From: Novosphingobium sp. NDB2Meth1
Lineage (GTDB): Bacteria; Pseudomonadota; Alphaproteobacteria; Sphingomonadales; Sphingomonadaceae
NCBI RefSeq assembly: GCF_900117425.1
Contig: NZ_FPEH01000011.1
Coordinates: 806,001-870,000, forward strand
DNA length: 64,000 nt
Direction: 5' to 3'
Both the position numbers and the translations under genes were made by a program. The notes beneath the pieces were generated by a model, which saw only the letters and a list, made by a program, of their open reading frames with translations, ran no database searches and was not told where the DNA came from. This document shows positions 32,327 to 40,494 of the stretch, piece after piece; the stretch's first letter is position 1; each line of letters opens with the position of its first letter.

Positions 32327-34405
32327 TTACCCTACAGTGATGCGGTGGATGGGTGCCCAGTTGAAGAGCGGCTTGTTGATCCCCGAGGGATCAAAGACAG
32401 CGGGATCGCTGTCGCGCAGGCATCCGCGCGAGCCGGTAACGCGGCCGGCAGGACTTCCGCTTGCACCCCCCTTGTGCGCATAGTCGACACGAATTGCGCC
32501 CGCCGGAATGTCGCTACTCGTCGTGAGTAAAACCGTTCGGCGGCGCAGGCCGACGATCGATACCGCAGAGATCGGTACTTCGGTCGAGCCCGAGTACAGA
32601 TTGAAACCTCGCTGGCCGGGATCGCTGACATTCACCGTATCGATCACCAGAGGCCCGACCGGAACGTCATACTCGATCGCCACGGTGCGCGGGCCATCCT
32701 GCCAGGCACGAAGCGGGTTGATCCACTTGTGCCTGACGCCCCGCGCCGTGCGTTGCAGCGCCCGCCCTGCCATCGCGCCCGCCAACTTAACATCAGTCGC
32801 ACTAAGCAGGTGCGAGCCGACCCCGTTGGCGCCGTAGTCGTACTGGTACATCGCCCCGGCGAGAACATAGTTCGCATCGCTGTTGCAGATCGCCAGCGCC
32901 TGTCGCGCGATCGCCGGGTCCGCAACGTTGTAGTACTGGTGGCTGGCGACCTGCGTCATGATGATCTTGACGCCCGTCTTCCGGCCAAATCTCGCCTGGC
33001 AGTATGCTTCGAACGGCTTTCGTATCCCGTTCTCGATCTGCGAATACCACAGCGTCGGCGCAGTTCCGTTGGCGATGTCCTGCTCACCTTGGCAATAGAC
33101 CAGATGCACCACGTCGGGCACCTTGGCACCGGCACGCGCGAGCGTGTCGATCGCGTCGATCGCGGACTTTAACCGAGGGAACCAGGTTCCTCCGTCCGAG
33201 AGTTCGGAGGCGCTTTTGCCGCCTTCCGCAGCGACCGAAAGGATGAGGTTCACCCCATCATCCGTCATCGCGTAGCCGGCCTCGCTCGCGAAGAACTGGG
33301 CAAAGGCTTCGCCGACTCCACGTCCGGCGCTTTCCACGCCGGACTCGCGCGCCGCGACCAGCGAGGCGAGGTTGGTCGAGACCGAGTAATCGAAACCGGC
33401 CATACCTGCGTTGAACATCAGCAGTCCGCCGCCGGAATAGGTCCCGGTGCTGATGGCCGTCGTATCGAAGCCGCGGAAAACCGACTGCCCATAGACCATC
33501 GCTGCAAGGTAATCGCCGGCGGGAATGTAGATTGTGGGATCTGTTGCCGTGGTCGCGCCCAAGGCATCCGTCATGCTCTTCCACGCGACGCCATCGTGGA
33601 GGTCGATCAGGAAGCCATCCTTGTCGACCTTGGCGTATGCGAAGGCATCGGTCTCGATAGTCACATGGCTGATCAGATCGAGCAGATAGGTCTGGTTGGG
33701 CGATTGGCGCAGGAAATCGTTGCCGAGTAGCTCGATGAGGAAGCCATCATTGTCGACCACAGCCATGGCAAAGGCATCGGTTTCGATATTCACTACGATG
33801 CCGGAAACTGCGCCGACAAGATCGCTTGCCGTTTGACTGTCCAGATCGCCAGTACGCTGCCACCCCGCCGGACTAGCTGAATAAGTGTAGTCTCCGGCGT
33901 TCTTGACGGTGCCTCCCACGACAGGATCGGTATGCGTGCCAGTGTCGCTTGCCCTCACGCGCGCACGGTCACCGGAGACCATACCAGTCGCCGCCGACAG
34001 CGCAGCCCAGGTCGGGAATGGCAATGCATTGCCCGAACGCACACGAGATGCCTCTGATGCAGTGGCCGCAGTCTCTGCCGCGACCTTTGCCGCAAGCGAC
34101 AGAGTATCAAACTGCTCCCACGCGCCTGCGCCACTTATGCCCGTCTTGCGGTACCAGCCGTTGAGAGACGACGTTGGATCATTGAAAACGAGCGCGACCT
34201 CGTCCGCCGCATGCGCCAGATCGGTATCCAGCAACGCCTTGGTCGCCTTGGTCAGGTTAGCCGCAATCAATTTGCCCAGCAGCTTGTTGAAGGCCAGTTT
34301 CTGAATTGGGCCACCCGGCGCAAAGACCAGGGCGAAGAGGTCATCACTGGGCTGCGCGCGCTCGCCCAGCTGGTCGGGGCTGACGGTCTGAAGTGGTTCG
34401 GTCAT
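32327..34405 (-). CDS. Tailspike-like protein with SGNH esterase domain
   Basis: 692 aa. N-terminal part: LFALVFAPGGPIQKLAFNKL attachment segment and a helical neck (about 101-125). Two internal repeats (about 207-227 and 249-269) share IETDAFA-x-A-x-V-D-x-DGFLI. The C-terminal half has the SGNH/sialate O-acetylesterase blocks GQS (306-308), GEQD (440-443) and GSHL (530-533), so Ser308 and His532 may be catalytic. It probably deacetylates host surface polysaccharide. The gene sits in the lysis region rather than beside the fibre genes. Confidence 0.7.
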   Translation of the reverse strand: MTEPLQTVSPDQLGERAQPSDDLFALVFAPGGPIQKLAFNKLLGKLIAANLTKATKALLDTDLAHAADEVALVFNDPTSSLNGWYRKTGISGAGAWEQFDTLSLAAKVAAETAATASEASRVRSGNALPFPTWAALSAATGMVSGDRARVRASDTGTHTDPVVGGTVKNAGDYTYSASPAGWQRTGDLDSQTASDLVGAVSGIVVNIETDAFAMAVVDNDGFLIELLGNDFLRQSPNQTYLLDLISHVTIETDAFAYAKVDKDGFLIDLHDGVAWKSMTDALGATTATDPTIYIPAGDYLAAMVYGQSVFRGFDTTAISTGTYSGGGLLMFNAGMAGFDYSVSTNLASLVAARESGVESAGRGVGEAFAQFFASEAGYAMTDDGVNLILSVAAEGGKSASELSDGGTWFPRLKSAIDAIDTLARAGAKVPDVVHLVYCQGEQDIANGTAPTLWYSQIENGIRKPFEAYCQARFGRKTGVKIIMTQVASHQYYNVADPAIARQALAICNSDANYVLAGAMYQYDYGANGVGSHLLSATDVKLAGAMAGRALQRTARGVRHKWINPLRAWQDGPRTVAIEYDVPVGPLVIDTVNVSDPGQRGFNLYSGSTEVPISAVSIVGLRRRTVLLTTSSDIPAGAIRVDYAHKGGASGSPAGRVTGSRGCLRDSDPAVFDPSGINKPLFNWAPIHRITVG

Positions 34406-35079
34406 GCGCGGCCCAGCCTTTCAGCGCGGGCAAGCCAGCCCCGCTCAAACCGCTTCTGCGCGGGGAAGCGGCGAACGATTGCCCGGTACCGCTCGCGCAC
34501 CGCATCGCGGTACGCCGTCACCAGCGCTGGCATGGCCAGACTGTTGAACAGCAGGACCTCGCGCATCGCCTTGCGCGTCTTCTCCCCGATCACGCCGTCC
34601 ACCTTGAGCAGACCGACGGAAATCTTGCTCGCCGGCATCAGGAGCAGGCAGTTGTTGATCGCGCGCTGCAGCAGTTTGCGGGCGGCCAGGGCGCCGCCGT
34701 TGACGGCCTGATCGAACAGCATCTCGCCCACCGGAGCCGGGAAGCTGTCGGCCTCTAGCGTCAGCCAGAAGCACCGGTGGTAGAGGTAGATCGCATCGCC
34801 GACTGTCAGGGCGCGGATATCGGCGCCGTCGATATCGCCGTCGAAGTCCAGGTCGAAATCGGCCTTGCCGTCGCCGTCCTCGTCAAAGGCGCCCTCTGCG
34901 GCAAGGAAGCGGAGCGATACGCCGTATTTCGTCTCGCCCCCGCGATCGACCGGATCGTTGACGTGGCCGCCCTCGATGTCGAGCAGTTCCCGCACGGCAG
35001 CTGCGTAGCGGTCGGAGTATCCCTGCACGACGATGATTTCGTCGAGGCTGGCGTTGGTGGCTGGAGAAGCGCTTTGCAT
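34402..35079 (-). CDS. Endolysin, GH108 lysozyme with peptidoglycan-binding C terminus
   Basis: 225 aa. The catalytic signature is DIEGGHVNDPVDRGGETKYG (34-53), with Glu36 the expected acid. Residues about 66-88 (DEDGDGKADFDLDFDGDIDG) are an Asp-rich, EF-hand/dockerin-like insertion that could bind calcium. NNCLLLMPASKISVGLLKVD and VIGEKTRKAM belong to the PG_binding_3 domain. It cuts peptidoglycan at lysis. It is the first gene after the promoter at 35112-35142. Confidence 0.88.
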   Translation of the reverse strand: MQSASPATNASLDEIIVVQGYSDRYAAAVRELLDIEGGHVNDPVDRGGETKYGVSLRFLAAEGAFDEDGDGKADFDLDFDGDIDGADIRALTVGDAIYLYHRCFWLTLEADSFPAPVGEMLFDQAVNGGALAARKLLQRAINNCLLLMPASKISVGLLKVDGVIGEKTRKAMREVLLFNSLAMPALVTAYRDAVRERYRAIVRRFPAQKRFERGWLARAERLGRA

Positions 35080-35111
35080 GCCGCCCGGATAGGGTGGCGG
35101 GCGCTCGCCGC

Positions 35112-35142
35112 GTTATATGTCCACCGACAGCAAGGCTGTCAG
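35112..35142 (-). promoter_or_regulatory. Activator-type late promoter
   Basis: On the minus strand the dyad CTGACAG-CCTTG-CTGTCGG (35142-35124) precedes a TATAAC -10 box (35117-35112). The dyad covers the -35 position and no consensus -35 is present. Mor/C proteins of Mu bind such dyads overlapping -35. It starts the lysozyme, spike and packaging transcript about 30 bp before the lysozyme ATG. A close relative is at 22949-22976. Confidence 0.6.
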
Positions 35143-35552
35143 AACATGTCGATCTGGCGCGGGTCGACAGGGCGAGCGCGGCGGGCGCGGCGCACGGCCG
35201 GCGCGGCGGACTCGAGCAGGCGATACACCTGCCGCTCGGTAATATGCAATCTCTCGGCGATGGCCTGACGCGTCATGCCCTGCGCGGCAAGGCTGTGCAC
35301 CATGCGCCGCTCGACTTCGCGCACGGGCATGGGGATGGTTGTGCGGTAGAGAGCATCGCACAGCCGAACCGCCAGTTCATCGCCGATCGTCTCGGCAATG
35401 CGCGGATCACTGGCCGGATCCTTGGGGATGTAGAGCCGCAGGCCCCGGAACCGGAAGGCAAGCTTGCAGGCCGCCTCCTCGCCGATCACGTCGACGAGAT
35501 CATCCAGTACCCGCGAGCCGGTACCGGAAGGAGAGGCGACCTGCAGGTTCAC
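35139..35552 (-). CDS. mor: Mor/C-family transcription activator
   Basis: 137 aa from GTG 35552 (GTGA overlap with the upstream gene; GTG 35579 is an alternative). VLDDLVDVIGEEAACKLAFR, FRGLRLYIPKDPASDPRI and the C-terminal HTH QGMTRQAIAERLHITERQVY give the Mor pattern. Mu Mor switches on the middle promoter, and C the late ones. Only one such gene is present, so it may serve both steps. Last gene of the early/middle operon; the late promoter overlaps its stop codon. Confidence 0.88.
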   Translation of the reverse strand: MNLQVASPSGTGSRVLDDLVDVIGEEAACKLAFRFRGLRLYIPKDPASDPRIAETIGDELAVRLCDALYRTTIPMPVREVERRMVHSLAAQGMTRQAIAERLHITERQVYRLLESAAPAVRRARRARPVDPRQIDMF

Positions 35553-35686
35553 TTCGCCGTCCCGCCGATGCAGAGCCACATGACCGCAGCGCCGACGCTC
35601 AGCCAGAACAGCAGTGCGCCAACCATGATGCAGCGGGTCGCAAGCGCCACAGGCGTCAGGCGCGGCTTCGGACAGAAGTTCTTCAT
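35549..35686 (-). CDS. 45-aa single-span membrane protein
   Basis: MKNFCPKPRLTPVALATRCI precedes a hydrophobic helix MVGALLFWLSVGAAVMWLCI and a short GGTAK tail. The ATG overlaps the upstream stop (ATGA), and its stop overlaps the mor GTG (GTGA). Orientation and role unknown. The double coupling supports a real gene. Confidence 0.6.
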   Translation of the reverse strand: MKNFCPKPRLTPVALATRCIMVGALLFWLSVGAAVMWLCIGGTAK

Positions 35687-35904
35687 GGCCGGTCCCCCGT
35701 CGCGGCCGTCATCGCGTCGAAGTCGGCAAAGATCGCTTCGATCTCGGTCCGCTTCTCCAGGATGATCTGGGCAAGCCCGGTGGTGAGGCCACCTTCGGCG
35801 CCGATCCTGCCGAGCACCGCCGTCAGGTCGACAAGGATGGCGTCGATCGGCGCCGAGTGGATGGCGCCGCTGTTGTCCGCAAAGGCAGTAACGACCTTAG
35901 CCAT
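35683..35904 (-). CDS. 73-aa protein of unknown function
   Basis: MAKVVTAFADNSGAIHSAPI, then ILVDLTAVLGRIGAEGGLTT and ILEKRTEIEAIFADFDAMTA. Mostly helical, acidic. It overlaps GemA by 8 bp and the 45-aa membrane gene by 4 bp. No family recognised. Confidence 0.6.
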   Translation of the reverse strand: MAKVVTAFADNSGAIHSAPIDAILVDLTAVLGRIGAEGGLTTGLAQIILEKRTEIEAIFADFDAMTAATGDRP

Positions 35905-36580
35905 GGCGCGCCTCCACCGGCCCGGCCTCGCGCAGCTTCCGCCCCAGTGCCTCAGCGAGACGCTGATAGTCGTCCGCCGTCCATGCCTCGCGCTTCTCGA
36001 TCCCGCAGAGCTTGTGCTGGGCATCGTGGATCGACCAGTCGGCCGGCGCGATGCCCTTGTCCTTCAGCTTCACCAGGATCGCCTCGCACAGCGACGCCTG
36101 CAGCTGGATCGGCGGCAGGTTGGGCTGCGGCCAGCCATGGCGCGTGGCCATGGCCTTGAGCGCCTCGATCAGCGACCGTGCGTCCGACTGGCGCGCCCAG
36201 ACCAGTTTCTCGCACTTGATCTGGCGCTTGGCGAAGGCCTCCAGCGCCTCGTCAGAGGCGTTGTGGACGGCGCCGAGCTGATAGAGCGAGATCCACATCG
36301 CGCGGGCCTTGCGGGCCATGGGATGCTGCGCCGTCTTCTTCTTCGGGATCGCGCGGAAGCCCTTCGATTTGAGCCAGTCCACCATCGTGCCCAGCTGGGC
36401 ATCGGTGCACTTGTTGGTCTCCAGTTGCCCGGTGCGTTCGAACAGCGCTTGGCGATAGTCGGCGTCGACCATCCGCAGGTCCTTCCGCGCGACATGGATC
36501 ATCGCGATCATTGCGCGGCGCCGCTGCGAGACGCGGTCGAACTTCGCCGGCACGGCCGGCACGTGGCTAAGCGCGTTCAT
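35897..36580 (-). CDS. gemA: GemA/gp16 regulatory protein (DUF1018)
   Basis: 227 aa. MIAMIHVARKDLRMVDADYR, CTDAQLGTMVDWLKSKGF, ARKARAMWISLYQLGAVHNA and AWTADDYQRLAEALGRKLRE are the GemA signature. In Mu, GemA/Mor are made from the middle part of the early operon and GemA changes host DNA topology and gene expression. Position just before mor fits. Confidence 0.9.
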   Translation of the reverse strand: MNALSHVPAVPAKFDRVSQRRRAMIAMIHVARKDLRMVDADYRQALFERTGQLETNKCTDAQLGTMVDWLKSKGFRAIPKKKTAQHPMARKARAMWISLYQLGAVHNASDEALEAFAKRQIKCEKLVWARQSDARSLIEALKAMATRHGWPQPNLPPIQLQASLCEAILVKLKDKGIAPADWSIHDAQHKLCGIEKREAWTADDYQRLAEALGRKLREAGPVEARHG

Positions 36581-36989
36581 GTGCGCCTCCGTTGGTCAGG
36601 ATGAAGTACCGCCGCATCGCGGTGCAGCAGTCGGCGAAGAACCCCTCGCAAAGCCGAAGCGCGATCGCCTTGATATGCAGGTTCGTGACGCCGGTGTGGT
36701 CGCGCCCGTCCATGTGGCGCCCGATCTGGACGTAGGACATCGGCTCGGTGGGGATGGTCCACAGGCACCACACGACCAGCGCCCGCGCTTCCTCGAAGCG
36801 CGTATTGCGCCGGCGCGAGAGCAGCTCGTTGACCTCGATCGAGTAGAGCGCGGCCGCGACGTTGATCACCACATCCGGCGAGATCCAGCGCGGCCGGGGC
36901 CTGCCTTCGATGCTCGGCCCGACATAGGCGACCGCCCGCGCGGTGTTTTCGCGGTTGACGAAGAGATTGATCGGAGATGGTGCGTTCAC
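36567..36989 (-). CDS. DnaA domain IV-like DNA-binding protein
   Basis: 140 aa from GTG 36989 (GTGA overlap). WISPDVVINVAAALYSIEVN and FEEARALVVWCLWTIPTEPM, followed by SYVQIGRHMDGRDHTGV, match the C-terminal DnaA-box-binding domain, including the GRDHTxV signature. The AAA+ domain of DnaA is absent. It may bind DnaA boxes on host or phage DNA and affect replication initiation. GemA lies next to it. Confidence 0.75.
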   Translation of the reverse strand: MNAPSPINLFVNRENTARAVAYVGPSIEGRPRPRWISPDVVINVAAALYSIEVNELLSRRRNTRFEEARALVVWCLWTIPTEPMSYVQIGRHMDGRDHTGVTNLHIKAIALRLCEGFFADCCTAMRRYFILTNGGAHERA

Positions 36990-37123
36990 GAGAGCAGCCC
37001 TCCCCACAGCAACGCCAGCACCGTGCCCCACACTGCCGCGTTCGCGACGAAGAGGAAATCGGCCACCGGATTGATGCCCAGCTCGCGCGCGGCTTCGAGC
37101 GCTTCGCGGATCGTGCTGATCAC
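36986..37123 (-). CDS. 45-aa putative membrane protein
   Basis: GTG-started. ISTIREALEAARELGINPVA is an amphipathic helix and ADFLFVANAAVWGTVLALLW a hydrophobic segment. Its start overlaps the upstream stop, and its stop overlaps the GTG of the DnaA-like gene, both as GTGA. No family recognised. Confidence 0.5.
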   Translation of the reverse strand: MISTIREALEAARELGINPVADFLFVANAAVWGTVLALLWGGLLS

Positions 37124-37476
37124 AGCCCTGCCTCCTCAAGAAGGAGCGCCGCGCACTCGCAAATCTCCGGCTTGAACGAGCCAAGGTAGAGAGCGATCCC
37201 ATCCTCTTCGCCGCTGGAGACGTCATTGAGCCGAAGGAGCGGTGTGTCGATTGCTGCGGCAAGGCACTCGGCCAAACGCTGCTCCAGCGTCTTGTCTGGA
37301 TCATCGTCAGGCAGCTTGGCGATCAACGCCATCGCGCAGAGCTTGTTGTAGAGGCTGTAAAGACCCGAGAGCGCTTTGCCCTTGGGATCGTCGTAGCCAT
37401 AGTCGCCGGGCGCACAGAATGCGGCATGTACGGCGTGGATCGCACCGATTGCGTCCTTCCTCACCGAGTTGCTCAT
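37120..37476 (-). CDS. 118-aa protein of unknown function downstream of muB
   Basis: MSNSVRKDAIGAIHAVHAAF, LYSLYNKLCAMALIAKLPDD and the acidic CAALLLEEAGL end. Helical, with four Cys. The ATG overlaps the MuB stop (ATGA). No family recognised. Confidence 0.6.
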   Translation of the reverse strand: MSNSVRKDAIGAIHAVHAAFCAPGDYGYDDPKGKALSGLYSLYNKLCAMALIAKLPDDDPDKTLEQRLAECLAAAIDTPLLRLNDVSSGEEDGIALYLGSFKPEICECAALLLEEAGL

Positions 37477-38429
37477 GCCGCCACCATGCGCACGTCGAGT
37501 TCCGACCATGCGTCCGCCAGATGATCGATGCCCATAGGAGTGCCTTCGGCCGCAGCCATCATCCGCGCCAGGCGCAGCACCTTGGTCCCGTTGCGCAGGC
37601 CGCCAAGCCGCCCGCAGATGCTGTGGAGTTCCTTGCGGATCGCCGGGTCCACGATGTGCCACGCATCGGCCAGCGCATCGATATCGCCGATCGTCGGCAG
37701 CCGCCGCTGGATCTTCAGCTCCAGCCGGCTCCACAGCTGCGGATACTTCGCCAGCTTCTGCAGGATGCCCACGTTGCCGAAGAACGCGATGCCGACATGA
37801 TCACGGTCATTCCAGCTGCGGATTTCCTCAAGGCTGTCCTCGCCCAGGTGCTGCGCTTCGTCGAAGATGATCAGCGGCTTGTCCACCTTGCGCAGCTGCT
37901 CGCGCACCATGTTCGACATCGCGAAGGTGCCGCTCGGCGCATCCTTGATGCCCATGGCTTCGAGCAGCATCCGGATCATGTTGTTCATGCCCGAGGCCGA
38001 CTTGCAGAGCTCCACGTAGAACACGTTCGGAAACACCTGCTGATAGTGCTGCGCGGCGGTCGATTTGCCGCATCCGGCCTCAAGCGCTGCCGCAACGCTC
38101 ATGCCGTGCTGCGCAAAGCCCAGCATCCGCTCGAGCGCGTCGCTCGTTTCGGTGCGGAAGAACTCCGGCACGTCCGGAACCTCGTCGGAAATCGCCGCCT
38201 GCTGCGCCATCGAATGGCGCATACGCTCGATCTTCTGCGCAATCGGATACTCGCTGCTCTGCTTTTTGCCGTTGTAGCCCGATGCACTGGCGAAGACGCT
38301 GATCGTGCCCTTGGGCAGCCCGGTCTTCTTCGCAATCTTGTCCCAGGCCGTGCCGGTCTGCTCGCGCCACCGGATCAGCCAGTCGCGTTGCTCCTCGATA
38401 TAGAGGCTCTTATCGCCCTGATCTTCCAT
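37473..38429 (-). CDS. MuB-like AAA+ ATPase, transposition target selector
   Basis: 318 aa. Residues 1-75 contain a helix-turn-helix (WDKIAKKTGLPKGTISVFAS). Walker A is EAGCGKSTAA (117-126) and Walker B PLIIFDEAQ (185-193). The C-terminal third is helical. MuB forms ATP-dependent filaments on target DNA and delivers it to MuA, giving target immunity. It lies 73 bp downstream of the transposase, the normal A-B order. Confidence 0.92.
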   Translation of the reverse strand: MEDQGDKSLYIEEQRDWLIRWREQTGTAWDKIAKKTGLPKGTISVFASASGYNGKKQSSEYPIAQKIERMRHSMAQQAAISDEVPDVPEFFRTETSDALERMLGFAQHGMSVAAALEAGCGKSTAAQHYQQVFPNVFYVELCKSASGMNNMIRMLLEAMGIKDAPSGTFAMSNMVREQLRKVDKPLIIFDEAQHLGEDSLEEIRSWNDRDHVGIAFFGNVGILQKLAKYPQLWSRLELKIQRRLPTIGDIDALADAWHIVDPAIRKELHSICGRLGGLRNGTKVLRLARMMAAAEGTPMGIDHLADAWSELDVRMVAA

Positions 38430-38460
38430 GCTAGATGCTCCTGTCTCTTCTCAAGGGACG

Positions 38461-38499
38461 GGTGCGCGGGGCCGGTTTACCAGGCAGACCCCGCGCACC
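38461..38499. terminator. Hairpin between transposase and muB genes
   Basis: Perfect 11-bp arms GGTGCGCGGGG (38461-38471) and CCCCGCGCACC (38489-38499) with a 17-nt loop. On the plus strand it is followed by TTTT, so it would terminate antisense transcription. On the minus strand it lies 3 bp after the transposase stop and lacks a U-run, so it may reduce read-through into muB. Confidence 0.5.
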
Positions 38500-38502
38500 T
38501 TT

Positions 38503-40494
38503 TCATTCCACCAGCCTCGGCTTCCCGAGTGCGGCGAAAAGGCGGTTGCGCGCCCGCGCGGATGGCGGCGCGGGCTCCGGCGCGGCGACAGCGGCCACGC
38601 TCTGGCGCGATGGATGGATGCGCACGGCGGCCGGCGCCGGCAGTTCGGGCTCGGGCGCGGCGCGCACGCCGGACTTGATCCGCGCGATCTCGGCCGGATC
38701 AACCAGGTCAGCCGCTTCGGCATACTGGCGCGCCATCTTGCGGACATGGCTGCGGCGCTTGGAGACAACCGTTGCCCCGGCCTGATCCTTGAACCCGTGG
38801 TCCTCGAGCACCGGCGCCGTGAACAGATAGGCGCCGCTATCGTTGTAGACGTGGACTTCGGTGTGGAGATCGTCGGGATCGAACCGCACCGTCACATACT
38901 TGCCGGCGATCTCACGGCATTCGAGCGACCAGTAGCGGTTGCCCAGCAGCCGGATTTCGCCGCTCTGGGCGTCGCCCCGCTTGCGCTCCACAGCCAGCAG
39001 CGCATCGCGCAGCTGCTGTCGGCTCGGCTTGGTGACGATCGTCCGCGCCAGCCCTTCGGCAAATACCTGGTCAAAGCTGCGCCCGGCATAATCCCGCCCG
39101 GTGCGGCCCTCGCGCGCGTTGTGCTCACGGATCTCGCGGTCGACCAGCGCGCAGAACTCATCCCAGTCGATCGCGCGGGTGCCCCGGTTCTCGGGCTTGT
39201 TGACCGGGGAGTTGCCCGTATAGGCGCCGTCCAGTTCGGCGCTCTTGGCGATGTAGTTGCACAGGTCTCCCCATGCGCGCTCGATCGGCTTGGACTGCCC
39301 ATGGAACGGCGTCGCCCAGTGGATGTTGACGCCCAGCGCAACCAGCAGCCCCTGCGGGTCCTCGGGCTTGATCTTGAACCGGTACCGGGTCAGCGCGCCA
39401 CCTGTCAGCCACTTGGCGGCAAAGCCCCGGCCATTGTCGAGGATGATGTCCTTGGGGATGCCCCAGTCGCGGATCAGATCGGCGAACACGAGCCGCACGG
39501 TGGCGACGCTCTCGCTGACGCCCACGCGCCACGCGAGGATCTTCGAGCTGCGGATGTCCTGGATGCCTACCAGTGTCGGGCGGATCGGTTTGCCCGTATC
39601 CGGATGCTCCACTTCCACATCGAAGACATGGCCGTCGATGTTCACCCATTCCATCACGTCGATATCGTCGACCGTGCGGCGGATCGAGGGCACATGCCGC
39701 TCCAGCGCAGTGGCGCCCTGCCGCATCAGGATCACGACATAGGGGTCGATCTCGCGCGCCACGCGGCGCTGGAATGCCTTGATATGCGGCACTGCGATGC
39801 CGAGCGTCTTGGCACGTCGCCGCACCACGTCATAGCTCGCTGCAGCCGGCGGCGCGGAAAGCCGCAGCCAGTCCGACTTGTATAGCTGCCACAGTTCCTC
39901 CGGGATCTCGGCAACCTTGCCGCCACCCTTGCGCTTGGGCGCCAGCAGCGGCAGCCAGTCCTTCCGATCTGCAGTGCCTACGGCCTTGATCCAGCTCCAC
40001 AGCGTGGCCGGGCTGATCCCGTTCTTGTCCGCGACCGCGCGCACGGCGGCATTCTTGCCCACCTGCAGCGTTTCGGTCATCAGCAGCACCGCGCTCACTG
40101 CCTCAAGGCGGCTCTTGGCCTCGTTTTTCACCTTGTCCGGCTGCGCGCCGAACCACTGCCAGAGCTGCTCGGTTTCGGATGCCTCTTCCGCTGCCGCCAT
40201 CGCGTCGCTGCAGAAGCCCCGGCGGACCAGTTCCTGCCGTGCGGCTACCGGCAGCAGCGCGACATGGAACTCCACCGGCCCGCCGCGCCCAGGGCGCTTG
40301 CGCGAAAGAAGCTCGCCGTCGAGCGCCCGCCGCTCCATCCAGCGCTCATCCGCCGCGCGGCGCTGCAGCGACCGCTTGTCGGCAGGCAACCCGGGCAGGC
40401 GCAGATCGGCCAGCTCCACCACCGTGAACCAGCCTGTCGGCTCTGCATCCTGGTGGCCAAACTGCTCCGGGTAGATGATCTTGGCTGCACTCAC
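38503..40494 (-). CDS. MuA-like DDE transposase
   Basis: 663 aa, the size of MuA. The N-terminal domain (WFTVVELADLRLPGLPADKR) is the Mu-type winged DNA-binding domain. The catalytic core has Asp287 (NIDGHVFDVEV), Asp353 (ILDNGRGF) and Glu405 (GQSKPIERAWG), the DDE triad. The C-terminal region with RRSHVRKMARQYAEAADLVD would contact MuB and ClpX. It cuts the TG/CA ends and joins them to target DNA. GTG start 40494 overlaps the upstream stop. Confidence 0.95.
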   Translation of the reverse strand: MSAAKIIYPEQFGHQDAEPTGWFTVVELADLRLPGLPADKRSLQRRAADERWMERRALDGELLSRKRPGRGGPVEFHVALLPVAARQELVRRGFCSDAMAAAEEASETEQLWQWFGAQPDKVKNEAKSRLEAVSAVLLMTETLQVGKNAAVRAVADKNGISPATLWSWIKAVGTADRKDWLPLLAPKRKGGGKVAEIPEELWQLYKSDWLRLSAPPAAASYDVVRRRAKTLGIAVPHIKAFQRRVAREIDPYVVILMRQGATALERHVPSIRRTVDDIDVMEWVNIDGHVFDVEVEHPDTGKPIRPTLVGIQDIRSSKILAWRVGVSESVATVRLVFADLIRDWGIPKDIILDNGRGFAAKWLTGGALTRYRFKIKPEDPQGLLVALGVNIHWATPFHGQSKPIERAWGDLCNYIAKSAELDGAYTGNSPVNKPENRGTRAIDWDEFCALVDREIREHNAREGRTGRDYAGRSFDQVFAEGLARTIVTKPSRQQLRDALLAVERKRGDAQSGEIRLLGNRYWSLECREIAGKYVTVRFDPDDLHTEVHVYNDSGAYLFTAPVLEDHGFKDQAGATVVSKRRSHVRKMARQYAEAADLVDPAEIARIKSGVRAAPEPELPAPAAVRIHPSRQSVAAVAAPEPAPPSARARNRLFAALGKPRLVE

